This document shows positions 27,467-36,252 of a stretch of DNA of 64,000 nt, piece by piece. Made by a program: the position numbers and the translations under genes. The DNA lies in assembly GCF_003151075.1 (NCBI RefSeq), contig NZ_CP029482.1, positions 2,356,001 to 2,420,000 of the forward strand, in the 5' to 3' direction. The DNA comes from Pseudomonas sp. 31-12 (GTDB taxonomy: Bacteria; Pseudomonadota; Gammaproteobacteria; Pseudomonadales; Pseudomonadaceae). Numbering within the stretch: the first letter of the stretch is position 1; the number at the start of each line of letters is the position of its first letter. Under the pieces are notes generated by a model that saw only the letters and a program-made list of their open reading frames with translations, did no database searches and had not been told where the DNA came from.

Positions 27467-28861
27467 TCAATAAATGTCTTTTGACAGCAAGGTGAAAGGT
27501 GTCTTTACCAAGATCTTCAGGTCCAGCCACAACGACCAGTTATTGATGTACTTGAGATCGATCTCCACACGCTTCTGCATTTTGTCGATGGTGTCGGTCT
27601 CGCCGCGGCAACCGTTGATTTGAGCCAACCCGGTAATCCCCGGTTTGATTCGGTGACGCGCCATGTAGGCGAGAATTTTCCCGGAGTAGTAATCATTGTG
27701 CGCAACGGCGTGGGGACGCGGCCCGACCAAAGCCATATGGCCTTGCAGCACATTGATCAGTTGCGGCAACTCATCGAGGGACGTACGGCGGATAAAGCGT
27801 CCAACCGGAGTGATCCTTGAATCGTTACGACTGGCCTGCTTGACCTCAAGATCGTCATGCACGCGCATCGAGCGAAACTTCCAGACCTGGATCACCTTGC
27901 CATTCCAGCCGTGACGGTCTTGCTTGAAAAACACCGGGCCCGGGGAGTTGAGTTTAACGGCCAGGGCAATCAGCAACAGCAGCGGGCTCAGAAGCACAAT
28001 GGCCAACAGCGCCACGCTCTTTTCCAGCAGGCTCTTACTCAGTGCCGCGGTCGGCTGGCTGGTCAACGGGCTTTCATTCAAGTAGATCGCCGGCAGGCCG
28101 TCCACGACTCTTACCGAGTGGTTGAGCAGCGTCAGACTGTTCAAGTCCGGTACCCAGACCACGTCTACGTTGGCACCCAGCAAATCGATATACATCGCTT
28201 CGATTTTTGCCGCTTCACTCAGGGGCAGCGTGATGTACAAACGTCGGATGTCATGGGCCTTGATCAACTCCAGCAGCTGCTCCTGCGGGCCTACGATCGG
28301 CGGTGAGCCCATCGCCAGCGGGAGCGTGGTGTCGGTGCTGACCAACCCCACCAGTGGGAAGTGTTCAAGGCTACGCAGCTTCCTGGCGAGTCCCAATGCC
28401 AACTCGCCGGTACCGACGATCAGGGTTTTATGCTCGCTTTGAAGTGAGCGTTGATAGTATTGCGAGAAGCCGTGCAGCGGAACGTAAAACAGTGCCTGCC
28501 CGATGTAACCGCAGGCGGCCCATACCAGAATCAGTTGACGGGAAAACAGTTCATCAGCCTTGCAGATGAACGCCACACAGGCCAATGCCGCCAGGGTCAT
28601 TGTCCAGCCCATCAACAAACGTCCCAATCCCTCCAGGTAGTTATCTTTCTTCGCATAGACGCCACACCAGGTATAGGCGGGAACCGAAGCAAGTACCGTC
28701 AGAATTGCGCACACTCGATAATAGAACTCTACCGTTCCGGTCTGGTAATAAACCAATAGAAACAACAGGGCTACAACAAAGCCCTGACCCAGTGCCCATT
28801 GTCCCCAGAAGGTCAATCCTTTGAGGTGGGTATTTCGATTGATACGAAGATTGTTAACCAT
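27467..28861 (-). CDS. wcaJ: Undecaprenyl-phosphate sugar-1-phosphate (glucose) transferase, WcaJ type
   Basis: 464 aa from MVNNLRINRNTHLKG, the usual WcaJ length; in-frame ATGs upstream give an unconserved extension. There are four N-terminal membrane helices, then a CoA-binding-like Rossmann domain (about 140-245) and the re-entrant helix. The catalytic bacterial sugar transferase domain has KFRSMRVHDD, RRTSLDELPQLINVLQGHMALVGPRPHA and the C-terminal INGCRGETDT. It starts each repeat by loading glucose-1-phosphate (or galactose-1-phosphate) on the lipid carrier. It is convergent with the YjbH-like gene. Confidence 0.93.
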   Translation of the reverse strand: MVNNLRINRNTHLKGLTFWGQWALGQGFVVALLFLLVYYQTGTVEFYYRVCAILTVLASVPAYTWCGVYAKKDNYLEGLGRLLMGWTMTLAALACVAFICKADELFSRQLILVWAACGYIGQALFYVPLHGFSQYYQRSLQSEHKTLIVGTGELALGLARKLRSLEHFPLVGLVSTDTTLPLAMGSPPIVGPQEQLLELIKAHDIRRLYITLPLSEAAKIEAMYIDLLGANVDVVWVPDLNSLTLLNHSVRVVDGLPAIYLNESPLTSQPTAALSKSLLEKSVALLAIVLLSPLLLLIALAVKLNSPGPVFFKQDRHGWNGKVIQVWKFRSMRVHDDLEVKQASRNDSRITPVGRFIRRTSLDELPQLINVLQGHMALVGPRPHAVAHNDYYSGKILAYMARHRIKPGITGLAQINGCRGETDTIDKMQKRVEIDLKYINNWSLWLDLKILVKTPFTLLSKDIY

Positions 28862-29161
28862 GCGATATCCCCAAAATACGTCCATTCGCGCGTCGACAGA
28901 CAACAGCCAAGTTGATGTAACAAACATTATTATTTTTATAAGAGGGCAAAACATTGACGGTCGAAACGCCACTGTGCGGCGCGCTCGTCAGTGAATAGAT
29001 TAATTTATTGGGCTGAAAGCTGTCTGACGACTTTTAACGGGTGAGTTATTCGTTTGACGGTTATGTTGGGGGTGGCGAGGTGTTAGAAATAGTCGAGAAT
29101 TTAAGTTGTTTGAGGGGAGGTTCAAGCGGGATTTATTTGAGAGGAGAGAGGTGCTGAAAAG
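28862..29161. other. AT-rich intergenic region before wcaJ
   Basis: About 300 bases with low GC and no clear gene. The leftward wcaJ promoter must lie near 28880-29000. A purine-rich stretch at 29110-29160 precedes the small reading frame at 29162. Confidence 0.4.
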
Positions 29162-29257
29162 ATGAAGTGGTGGGGTGCTTTTGTTGTTTTTGTATGCACT
29201 ACCATGGTGGTCATTTCATTGGCTCAGGTGAGGCTTTTCCCCCGAATGATTTTTTGA
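29162..29257 (+). CDS. Possible 31-aa single-span membrane microprotein
   Basis: ATG to TGA gives 31 residues: MKWWGAFVVFVCTTMVVISL, then AQVRLFPRMIF. This is a membrane-type helix with a basic edge on each side. A GAGGAGAGAGG tract lies 9-19 bases upstream. It overlaps the end of the leftward regulator gene at 29224 by 34 bases. It could be a small EPS- or regulator-linked membrane peptide, or chance. Evidence is composition only. Confidence 0.25.
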   Translation: MKWWGAFVVFVCTTMVVISLAQVRLFPRMIF

Positions 29258-29913
29258 ATCAGGCAATAGCCGCGATTTCTAACCGCTCGGAAAAGACGTT
29301 CACCATTACTGGCATTTTTAAACTTTTCCTGTAGCCGGCTCAGGCACATTTCCAAGCCTCGATAGTGTTCGGGTTCTCTGCCAATGCTCCGAATAAGGTC
29401 ATCTTTACTGACTACCCGGTCATCATGGTGCAGCATCTTTTTGACCAGTGTGGCCTCCAGGCCAGTCAAGACAATTTCGACGTCGTCTTTAATCAAAGCG
29501 CCATTGACATTGCTGAGTCGCCAGGCTTCGGTATAAGGGTAGTGGGGGCTGGTCGACACATTGGACGGGGAGTCCCGGGTGTCATCTCGGTCTTCATCTG
29601 CCAGTGAAGATCTGTTATTAAACCGTGTTTCTGACTGCGCCGCTCGCCACTCGGATTCGAAGGTCGAGAGTATGCGCTGTGTATCATGTTTGATAACAGG
29701 AGGGACAAACCTGTCAAGGTGAGGGGAAATAAACTCCATTAGCTTAGGGGCGGAAGAAGGTAGGGCAACACCTTCGACAAACATCTTTGCCTGCGACGTA
29801 CCGAATGAATTATATCGCTCGCTCGATAGTAATGCCTCAAGCTCAAGTTGTAATGCCGGGCTATGAGTAACGACGACAAAATATTTTCTGGGGAGGGGTG
29901 TACTGCTTTCCAT
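29224..29913 (-). CDS. Winged-helix (OmpR-type) regulator without receiver phosphosite
   Basis: 229 aa with a good AGGAGAG site. The N-terminal part (1-125) is not a recognisable receiver. A polar linker rich in D/S/R covers 100-130. The C-terminal domain (about 130-225) is an OmpR/PhoB-type winged helix, with LTGLEATLVKKMLHHDDRVVSKDDLIRSI, then LEMCLSRLQEKFKN and FRAVRNRGYCLI. It is third in a three-gene leftward cassette. Target genes are unknown; the neighbouring EPS operons are the obvious candidates. Confidence 0.7.
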   Translation of the reverse strand: MESSTPLPRKYFVVVTHSPALQLELEALLSSERYNSFGTSQAKMFVEGVALPSSAPKLMEFISPHLDRFVPPVIKHDTQRILSTFESEWRAAQSETRFNNRSSLADEDRDDTRDSPSNVSTSPHYPYTEAWRLSNVNGALIKDDVEIVLTGLEATLVKKMLHHDDRVVSKDDLIRSIGREPEHYRGLEMCLSRLQEKFKNASNGERLFRAVRNRGYCLIQKIIRGKSLT

Positions 29914-29943
29914 GTCTCTCTCCTGAAGGGGTGCACTCGGATT

Positions 29944-30693
29944 TTAGTTTAATAGGATGTCGGCAGGGGAGTAATGGCTCCCTTGAAAGTAATCAAAAGG
30001 TAATGCGCGTGCCAGTATATGGCTAGCCGCATGCTCGACTCTGTCAGCTATAAACGCGACTTTGGTGGTGTGAGTCAGCATGGTCATGCGTTCGTGCAGA
30101 CGATTGAATAAATCGGGGTTGCCCGTCAGTTTAAGGCTCAAGTCTAGGGCTGAAAGAGGAATCTTTATATAGTCGAAAAGATTCAGGGTTGTAAATATTT
30201 CGATACTTTCGTTTTCGATGTTATAGCCATCGAACGCGATTTCTACACCGTGATCTTTCAACAGATATACGTTGTTGAGGATTTTCTTTTTATCAATAAA
30301 GCTGACCGCCGAAAGGGGTAACTCATTGAACGCGATAACCAGTGTCTGGCCAAAGTTGCGAAGGGCGTCGCTGGACTGTATCAACTCTTCCGTGAGTGCG
30401 GAATCGGCCAGATCTGACTGCCCAGCGCAAACGAATCGACGGCTTAAGTATTTGTTTTTGCTAGAAATATTATGGTCCTTTAGCGAAAAGGCAATCAGCC
30501 GAGTCTGCATGAGAACTTCACTGTAAATGCCGTTTATCTCTTGCGGTACAGCATAGGATGCATGAGTCTGACTGGCGTCAAACTGAATTCTGATCTCACT
30601 GCCAAATGGGCAGTCGTCGCGAGTGAGGATCAATTGTCGAGACAGATAATGACTCGCACGATAGATGTGTGACGCGCTCATCGTAGCGTTCAT
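29944..30693 (-). CDS. Degenerate EAL-domain protein
   Basis: 249 aa. The fold of an EAL c-di-GMP phosphodiesterase can be followed: VEIAFDGYNIENES where LDDFGTG is expected, FDYIKIPLSALDLSL where the FDYLKID motif is expected, and AFIADRVEHAASHILARALPFDYFQGSHYSPA where VAEGVE...QGYYFSRP is expected. The EAL motif and most metal ligands are missing, so it should not hydrolyse c-di-GMP. Such proteins often act as protein-binding regulators (as YdiV does). It lies between two winged-helix regulator genes with about 30-base gaps. Confidence 0.72.
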   Translation of the reverse strand: MNATMSASHIYRASHYLSRQLILTRDDCPFGSEIRIQFDASQTHASYAVPQEINGIYSEVLMQTRLIAFSLKDHNISSKNKYLSRRFVCAGQSDLADSALTEELIQSSDALRNFGQTLVIAFNELPLSAVSFIDKKKILNNVYLLKDHGVEIAFDGYNIENESIEIFTTLNLFDYIKIPLSALDLSLKLTGNPDLFNRLHERMTMLTHTTKVAFIADRVEHAASHILARALPFDYFQGSHYSPADILLN

Positions 30694-30721
30694 ATTGCAA
30701 TAACTCCCTGCATATTAATCA

Positions 30722-31462
30722 TCAGGCGGTCGAGATCAGACCCCTGACAAGACGATATCCATGCCCACGAATACTTTGAATGGCGTTGGTGCCATACATA
30801 CCTTTTATCTTTCCGCGAAGGCGGCTGATAGATTTTTCCAAGGCTCTTGGGTCATAAAACGTTATATTCAGACCCATGATTCTGGCGATTTCATCATGGC
30901 TCAATATTTGATTTTTCGTTTCGGAAAAAGCTTCAAGGATTTTCATTTCCGGAAACGATACATCCAGCTTCTTGTAGTCTCCAATCAAGCACATGCGCGT
31001 CGGATCCAAGAGCAAATTGTGCTGCTTGTGCCATTCTGCGCTATTAAAGAACTCGGAAAGTGCGTCCGTGTTTTCTTCAGGAGTCATGCTGAATTTAATA
31101 CAATGGTCGGCCCCTGCAAGATAGTATTTCATCTTGTTATAAGTGCCTTTGCCGGTGATGGCCACAAAGATAATAAGGGCGTGGTTGTCGGCACGCATAT
31201 TTTCCACGAGGGCGAGGCTTTCATCGAATGCCTGAGGGCTATCAATGACTATGAATGCTGCACGGTATGAATAGAGTTCCTTGTTTTTTTTAAACGAGTT
31301 GTTGTAGCACATCGTATCAACGGGTATATCCTGCGCTACGTAACTTGCAACTGATGTCTTGAAACCCTCAGCTAAACTATGGGTCCGCCCAATGGTGAGA
31401 ATACCCGTCACCTCCTTTGCGTGGCTGTGGCTGGTATTCGTTAATTTCCCTGTAAGCATCAT
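30722..31462 (-). CDS. OmpR-type regulator with degenerate receiver domain
   Basis: 246 aa, first gene of the three-gene regulator cassette. The receiver-like part (18-135) keeps an Asp at the phospho-acceptor position (D74 in FIVIDSP) and a Lys in HCIKFS. The acidic pair that binds magnesium is replaced (ILTIGRTHS). The C-terminal winged helix (about 160-243) reads FPEMKILEAFSE, then LEKSISRLRGKIKGMYG and IQSIRGHGYRLVRG. Phosphorylation is therefore doubtful. No histidine kinase is nearby. Confidence 0.72.
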   Translation of the reverse strand: MMLTGKLTNTSHSHAKEVTGILTIGRTHSLAEGFKTSVASYVAQDIPVDTMCYNNSFKKNKELYSYRAAFIVIDSPQAFDESLALVENMRADNHALIIFVAITGKGTYNKMKYYLAGADHCIKFSMTPEENTDALSEFFNSAEWHKQHNLLLDPTRMCLIGDYKKLDVSFPEMKILEAFSETKNQILSHDEIARIMGLNITFYDPRALEKSISRLRGKIKGMYGTNAIQSIRGHGYRLVRGLISTA

Positions 31463-31961
31463 GCTTTGACTCGGCTGGGTGCTGACATTTGGATGTTAAA
31501 GCACCAATTCTCATTTGTGACTGACAATTGGTAACATTTCACGGATTTTTCAAGCAGGCGTCACAAATTTTTTAACATTGCTGTCAATCTGACGAGATCC
31601 TTTGTGCTGCGTGCGCTTGGTTCGCGCAGTGGCAAAGGAGTATCATTGTGCCATCTTTTCGCTCAATGCCCCGCTTTTCCAGTTCAATAAGCATGGCGCC
31701 GGTGGCTAGAGCATCCGTAGTTGAATTGGTTAAATGGGTATTATGAGTTGACGTAACTAGTCTGATTTATGTGTCGTTTTGGGCCTGTCGTTAGTTTTGA
31801 ACTAGGTGATATTGGTTGTTATATAACACCCCGGTTGATGTTGTGGTCATGGACGATTGTTAACGTTGAGTTTTAATAGAAGGCTAAATGCGCTTTACTG
31901 ACGCGTTGGCGCTAAATTAGAAGTTCGTCAGCGGATTTGCTTTTGTCGATGAGGGGGATTA
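31463..31961. promoter_or_regulatory. Long intergenic region before uppP
   Basis: 499 AT-rich bases with no supported gene. It carries the leftward promoter of the regulator cassette and the rightward uppP promoter. A near-palindrome around GTTATATAAC (31818-31827) is a possible operator. Confidence 0.4.
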
Positions 31962-32795
31962 ATGGATTTTTGGACTACCGTAACGGTATTGATTTTAGGC
32001 GTGGTGGAAGGGCTGACGGAGTTTTTGCCTATATCCAGTACTGGGCACCAGATCATTGTGGCGGACCTGCTCGACTTCGGCGGTGAGCGAGCGATGGCCT
32101 TCAACATCATCATTCAACTGGGCGCCATCCTTGCTGTGGTATGGGAGTTTCGCCGCAAGATCCTCGAGATCTTCACAGGCCTGCCAATCCAACGCAATGC
32201 ACAACGTTTTACCTTGAACTTATTGATCGGTTTTATGCCGGCCGTCGTCTTGGGCGTATTGTTCGCCGATAAGATTCATGAGTATCTGTTCAACCCAATC
32301 ACCGTGGCGACTGCATTGGTTGTGGGCGGCATCATCATGTTGTGGGCTGAGCAGCGGGAACATGTGGTGTATGTCGACCATGTCGACGACATGCGCTGGT
32401 CTGACGCGTTAAAGGTTGGTTTCGCTCAATGCCTGGCGATGATACCGGGCACCTCACGCTCTGGGTCGACCATTATCGGTGGGTTGCTGTTTGGACTGTC
32501 GCGCAAGGCGGCCACCGAGTTCTCGTTCTTCCTGGCCATGCCGACCATGGTCGGTGCGGCGGTCTACTCAGGCTACAAGTATCGCGATCTGTTCCAGGCC
32601 GGCGACCTGCCAGTCTTCGCCTTGGGCTTCGTCACCGCGTTCTTTTTCGCCATGATCGCCGTGCGCGGCTTGCTCAAGTTTATCGCCAGCCATAGCTACG
32701 CCGCATTCGCCTGGTACCGGATCGCATTCGGTTTGCTGATCCTGGCGACTTGGGTATTCGGTTGGGTTAACTGGACTGAAGCAGCAGCGCTCTGA
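31962..32795 (+). CDS. uppP: Undecaprenyl-diphosphatase UppP/BacA
   Basis: 277 aa, eight membrane helices. Motif 1 is [19 protein letters not shown] and motif 2 is [15 protein letters not shown], both with the catalytic Glu/Ser/Arg set. It removes a phosphate from undecaprenyl diphosphate, returning lipid carrier to the EPS and peptidoglycan pathways. It sits at the far edge of the EPS region, which suggests carrier supply for EPS. A hairpin terminator follows. Confidence 0.96.
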   Translation: MDFWTTVTVLILGVVEGLTEFLPISSTGHQIIVADLLDFGGERAMAFNIIIQLGAILAVVWEFRRKILEIFTGLPIQRNAQRFTLNLLIGFMPAVVLGVLFADKIHEYLFNPITVATALVVGGIIMLWAEQREHVVYVDHVDDMRWSDALKVGFAQCLAMIPGTSRSGSTIIGGLLFGLSRKAATEFSFFLAMPTMVGAAVYSGYKYRDLFQAGDLPVFALGFVTAFFFAMIAVRGLLKFIASHSYAAFAWYRIAFGLLILATWVFGWVNWTEAAAL

Positions 32796-32802
32796 CACTT
32801 GA

Positions 32803-32834
32803 ACCAGGCTGCGGACCCGCCAGCCTGGTATTTA
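32803..32834 (+). terminator. Probable terminator after uppP
   Basis: Nine-base stem ACCAGGCTG (32803-32811) / CAGCCTGGT (32821-32829), followed by an A/T-rich but not T-only tail. Confidence 0.55.
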
Positions 32835-32849
32835 TAAAGATAAAACGGA

Positions 32850-33845
32850 TTAACGCCCTTCTAGCAACTCCGCCGCCTGATCCAGCAACGCCAAAGGCTC
32901 TTTAGCCTTGTGAATATCCACCGACAACAACTGCCGAAACTTGCGCGCCCCCGGAAACCCGGTGCCCAGTCCCAGCACATGCCGGGTGATATGGTGCATT
33001 GAACCACCCGCATCAATATGCGCCGCTATATAAGGCCGCAACTGCGCCAGCGCCTCCGCTCGAGTGATCACCGGCGCCGTGCTGCCAAACAACTGCTGAT
33101 CCACCTCAGCCATCACATAAGGATTGTGATACGCCTCACGGCCCAACATCACGCCGTCGAACGTCAGCAAATGCGCATGACACGCCTCCAGCGTCTTGAT
33201 CCCGCCGTTGAGAATAATCTCCAATTCCGGAAAATCCTCCTTCAACCGCGCCGCCACGTCATAACGCAGAGGCGGAATGTCACGGTTCTCCTTCGGCGAC
33301 AACCCCTCCAGAATCGCAATCCGCGCATGCACCGTAAAACTCGTGCACCCGGCATCCCGAACCGTCCCGACGAAATCACACAACTCTTCGTAACTATCCC
33401 GCCCATTAATCCCGATCCGATGCTTCACCGTCACCGGAATCGACACTGCGTCCCGCATCGCCTTCACACAATCCGCCACCAACTGCGGGTGCCCCATCAG
33501 GCACGCGCCAATCATATTGTTCTGTACCCGATCACTCGGGCAGCCGACATTCAGATTCACCTCGTCGTAACCGTGGTCCTGGGCCATACGGGCGCAGGCG
33601 GCCAGGTCCAACGGAACACTACCGCCGAGTTGCAGGGCGAGCGGGTGTTCGGCTTCGCTGTGACGGAGGAAGCGGTCGTGATCACCGTTGAGGAGCGCGC
33701 CGGTGGTCACCATTTCGGTGTAGAGGAGGGCGTGCTTGGAGAGTAGCCGTAGGAAAAAGCGGCAGTGGCGGTCAGTCCAATCCATCATCGGGGCGACGGA
33801 GAAGCGGCGGGAGAGCGGGGCGGGTGTGGCGGTGATTGAGGGCAT
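32850..33845 (-). CDS. dusA: tRNA-dihydrouridine(20/20a) synthase DusA
   Basis: 331 aa. FMN-binding TIM barrel with RRFSVAPMMDWTDRHCR at the N-terminus. The catalytic Cys is in NVGCPSDRVQNNMIGA, then VKHRIGI and the FMN phosphate site ILNGGIKT. It reduces U20/U20a in the tRNA D-loop. I recall it directly beside tal in PAO1; the EPS region lies between them here. Confidence 0.96.
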   Translation of the reverse strand: MPSITATPAPLSRRFSVAPMMDWTDRHCRFFLRLLSKHALLYTEMVTTGALLNGDHDRFLRHSEAEHPLALQLGGSVPLDLAACARMAQDHGYDEVNLNVGCPSDRVQNNMIGACLMGHPQLVADCVKAMRDAVSIPVTVKHRIGINGRDSYEELCDFVGTVRDAGCTSFTVHARIAILEGLSPKENRDIPPLRYDVAARLKEDFPELEIILNGGIKTLEACHAHLLTFDGVMLGREAYHNPYVMAEVDQQLFGSTAPVITRAEALAQLRPYIAAHIDAGGSMHHITRHVLGLGTGFPGARKFRQLLSVDIHKAKEPLALLDQAAELLEGR

Positions 33846-34088
33846 TGGGGATCTGGAATCGGTGGGGCTGGGTGGTGGAGGAGTTTATCAGGAATGGGCT
33901 TTTGAGGTTGAGGCGAGTCTGACTTGGGGGCGTTGCGGTAGAAGAGAGCGCCCTTTTTTACATCCAAAAACCGCCATAGCTGAACCAATGCTGTCGCACG
34001 GTCAGGTTTCATAATGTCTGACGAATCGGCGTCTTAGGATGAGGAGTAGCCGAACTACCACGCTTGCAGTCCCCCAGGAACCTGAAAA

Positions 34089-34289
34089 ATGATCTCAAAC
34101 CTCTTCAAAGTCGTGATGATCACCAGCGCTTTGCTGCTAAGCGCCTGCTCAGGCGTCAGCACCCGCACCTGTTTTTCAGAAGGCTGCCAATCGTTCGATG
34201 GCCATGGCGCCAACAAGTTGAACCTCGGCGCAAGCGCGATCGGTAGCAGTTTCAGCGAGTACAGCTCGGGGTTGCTACACGATGACTAA
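34089..34289 (+). CDS. Small hypothetical lipoprotein
   Basis: 66 aa. Lipobox LLSAC with the lipidated Cys at residue 20, then a short mature part with two more Cys (TCFSEGC) and Ser/Gly-rich sequence. No family recognised. The frame is intact and codon use fits the host. Confidence 0.55.
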   Translation: MISNLFKVVMITSALLLSACSGVSTRTCFSEGCQSFDGHGANKLNLGASAIGSSFSEYSSGLLHDD

Positions 34290-34355
34290 GGCATGATGCA
34301 ACGGCGGAAGATGTTTCCGCCGGGGCGCGTTGTTATCTGATGCACCATGGGGGGC

Positions 34356-34410
34356 TGACTTTGCGACTGCTTCGCAGCCGAACGCAGGCTTCGCCAGCTG
34401 TTACAGGGGG
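34356..34410. repeat. REP-like repeat
   Basis: TTTGCGACTGCTTCGCAGCC and the following CAGGCTTCGCCAGCTG match another repeat type common between Pseudomonas genes. Confidence 0.55.
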
Positions 34411-34423
34411 CGTGGTGTGGCGG

Positions 34424-35215
34424 CTATTTGGAGGCGGGCGTTGCGATCCATTGGCTCAGGACTTTCTGATAGGTGCCGGTCACTTTGGCCAAGTGCAGCC
34501 ATTGATCGACATATAACTTCCAGGTCATGTCATCGCGGGGCAACAAGTAGGCCTTTTCACCGTACTGCATAAACTGGCTCGGATTCACTGCACACAACCC
34601 GGGTTTAAGTTTCTGCTGATACAGCGCTTCCGACGCATCGGTAATCATCACATCGGCCTTCTTATCCAACAGTTCCTGAAAGATGGTCACGTTGTCGTGA
34701 AGTCTCAGTTGCGCCTTGGGCAGAAACGCGTGAACAAACGCTTCGTTGGTGCCGCCGGCCGGTTCAACCAAACGAACAGAAGGCTGGTTGATTTGTTCGA
34801 CGGTCTGGTACTGCGCCTGATCTTCGCAGCGCACTAATGGGATTTTGCCGTCGACATCCAGTGTTGTGCTGAAGAAGGCTTTTTTCTGGCGGTCCAGGGT
34901 GACCGAGATGCCGCCGACGCCGATGTCGCATTTGCCGGCCAGCATGTCGGGCATCAGCGTTTTCCACGTGGTCTGCACCCACTCAACCTTGACGCCCAGG
35001 CTGTCGGCCAATGAGCGGGCCATGGCGATGTCGATCCCCGAATATTCGCCGTTTTCGGCTTTGGAGGTATAGGGTTTGTAGTCGCCCGTCGTACACACGC
35101 GCAGTTGGCCTTGCTGGATGATGCTGTCCAGATGCGAAGGGCCGTCCTGTGCCTGAGCGCCGAAGGAGAGCGCGAGCAGGCCACCGAGCATCATAGTGCG
35201 TTTTATGGTTTTCAT
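34424..35215 (-). CDS. Periplasmic PheC-like cyclohexadienyl dehydratase / solute-binding protein
   Basis: 263 aa with a signal peptide ending FGAQA-QDG. It has the type-2 periplasmic binding fold: LRVCTTGDYKPYTSKAENGEYSGIDIAMARSLADSLG. It resembles Pseudomonas cyclohexadienyl dehydratase PheC through GGTNEAFVHAFL, NVTIFQELLDKKADVMITDASEA and EKAYLLPRDD. PheC makes phenylpyruvate from prephenate (or phenylalanine from arogenate) in the periplasm. Some relatives only bind amino acids, so activity is likely but not certain. Confidence 0.75.
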   Translation of the reverse strand: MKTIKRTMMLGGLLALSFGAQAQDGPSHLDSIIQQGQLRVCTTGDYKPYTSKAENGEYSGIDIAMARSLADSLGVKVEWVQTTWKTLMPDMLAGKCDIGVGGISVTLDRQKKAFFSTTLDVDGKIPLVRCEDQAQYQTVEQINQPSVRLVEPAGGTNEAFVHAFLPKAQLRLHDNVTIFQELLDKKADVMITDASEALYQQKLKPGLCAVNPSQFMQYGEKAYLLPRDDMTWKLYVDQWLHLAKVTGTYQKVLSQWIATPASK

Positions 35216-35293
35216 TTTTGGCGGACTTTTATGAGGGTGGGTTTGAAGAAAATGGAGTGTAGTGAAACAGTTTCTCGGCGGCTATCCACGACG

Positions 35294-35326
35294 AAAAAGG
35301 GCGCTCATTGTGGGAGCGCCCTTTTT
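35294..35326. terminator. Rho-independent terminator ending the copper operon
   Basis: Stem AAAAAGGGCGCTC / GAGCGCCCTTTTT around ATTGTGG. Its position, 50 bases after the last copper gene, suits leftward termination. Confidence 0.88.
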
Positions 35327-35375
35327 GTGTTTGCAAAATGCGGTCTGGCCTCGATGTCATCCTGACCGTTCGGAC

Positions 35376-35645
35376 TCAGTGACAGCAGCAACTGGAACCG
35401 CCGCACCCTGACTTTTTCTTGATGTTTTCGGGGCTTTCCCCCGTCAACACGCTTGCCGGATACCCAGCCTCATTCAGTGCCGATAACAGGGCATTGCTGT
35501 CGGTGTCCCCGGTCACTTTGACCCGGCCGGACGCCAGATCGACAGTCACTTCACCAACCCCGGCCAGCGGCAGCAACGCAGCGTTGACGTGTTTGACGCA
35601 GCTGCCGCAGCTCATGCCTTCGACTTGCAGTTCAGTACTGTTCAT
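35376..35645 (-). CDS. CopZ-like heavy-metal-associated (HMA) copper chaperone
   Basis: 89 aa from MNSTELQVEGMSCGSC. The metal motif is C13-G-S-C16. A ferredoxin-like HMA fold covers residues 3-68, and a Cys/His tail (CGGSSCCCH) adds four more Cys not found in standard CopZ. Cytoplasmic copper chaperones pass Cu(I) to exporters or regulators. It is the last gene of the copABCD operon. An in-frame upstream start is rejected because the HMA fold begins at this ATG. Confidence 0.85.
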   Translation of the reverse strand: MNSTELQVEGMSCGSCVKHVNAALLPLAGVGEVTVDLASGRVKVTGDTDSNALLSALNEAGYPASVLTGESPENIKKKSGCGGSSCCCH

Positions 35646-35743
35646 TACGTAAACCTCTTTTACGGTGAGTGGCAGGTGGTGTGATGACGTGCATCGTGGT
35701 TGAACTTGCCACGATGGCAAGGTCAAGCGCTTCTTTCAGGCGG

Positions 35744-36148
35744 TTACTGCGCCATCGGCATCTTCATCATGCTCGACTGCTGATCCATCATTTTCATCAT
35801 CATGCCCATCATCTGTTCTGAGTGGTCCTTACCGGCGGACATGCCTTTGCCCATGCCCATACCCATGCCTTGGCAATGGTTGTGCATCATGCCCATGCTG
35901 GCCTTCATCGTGGCCATGCCTTCTTGCATGGCGGCCTGGCGCTCGGCCGGGGTTTTGGCGGCGATCATTTTTTCGTGGGCCGCCTGCATTTTTTCCATCT
36001 GTTCGCTCATGGCCTTGTCTTGCGTGGCGGCGGTGGCGGTGGCCGGTGTGGCTGGCGCTGTGTCGGGGTGATGTTCCTCGACGGCCATAGCAACCAATGG
36101 GCTACTGATGAGCAGTGCGGCGACGAGTGCTTTGAAGTGCGTATGCAT
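35744..36148 (-). CDS. Met/His-rich periplasmic copper-binding protein
   Basis: 134 aa. A signal peptide ends VAMA-VEEHHPD. A helical middle (AMSEQMEKMQAAHEKMIAAK) precedes a Met-rich tail with GMGMGMGKGMS, MMGMMMKMMD and MMKMPM. Met clusters like these bind Cu(I). It sits in the copper operon after copD. No named family; a periplasmic copper buffer is the best inference. Confidence 0.7.
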   Translation of the reverse strand: MHTHFKALVAALLISSPLVAMAVEEHHPDTAPATPATATAATQDKAMSEQMEKMQAAHEKMIAAKTPAERQAAMQEGMATMKASMGMMHNHCQGMGMGMGKGMSAGKDHSEQMMGMMMKMMDQQSSMMKMPMAQ

Positions 36149-36252
36149 GGCAATCTCCAGTGAGTCAGGGACGTACAGGAACTATTGAGCCGCGCTAAAG
36201 AGGCGAAGCCAAAGGGGGGGCGGCCGGAACTCCGGACGCTCGAAGAGTGGTT

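Noticed and set aside
29944..30693. Active c-di-GMP phosphodiesterase
   Set aside because: The EAL motif and most metal-binding acidic residues are missing, so activity is unlikely.
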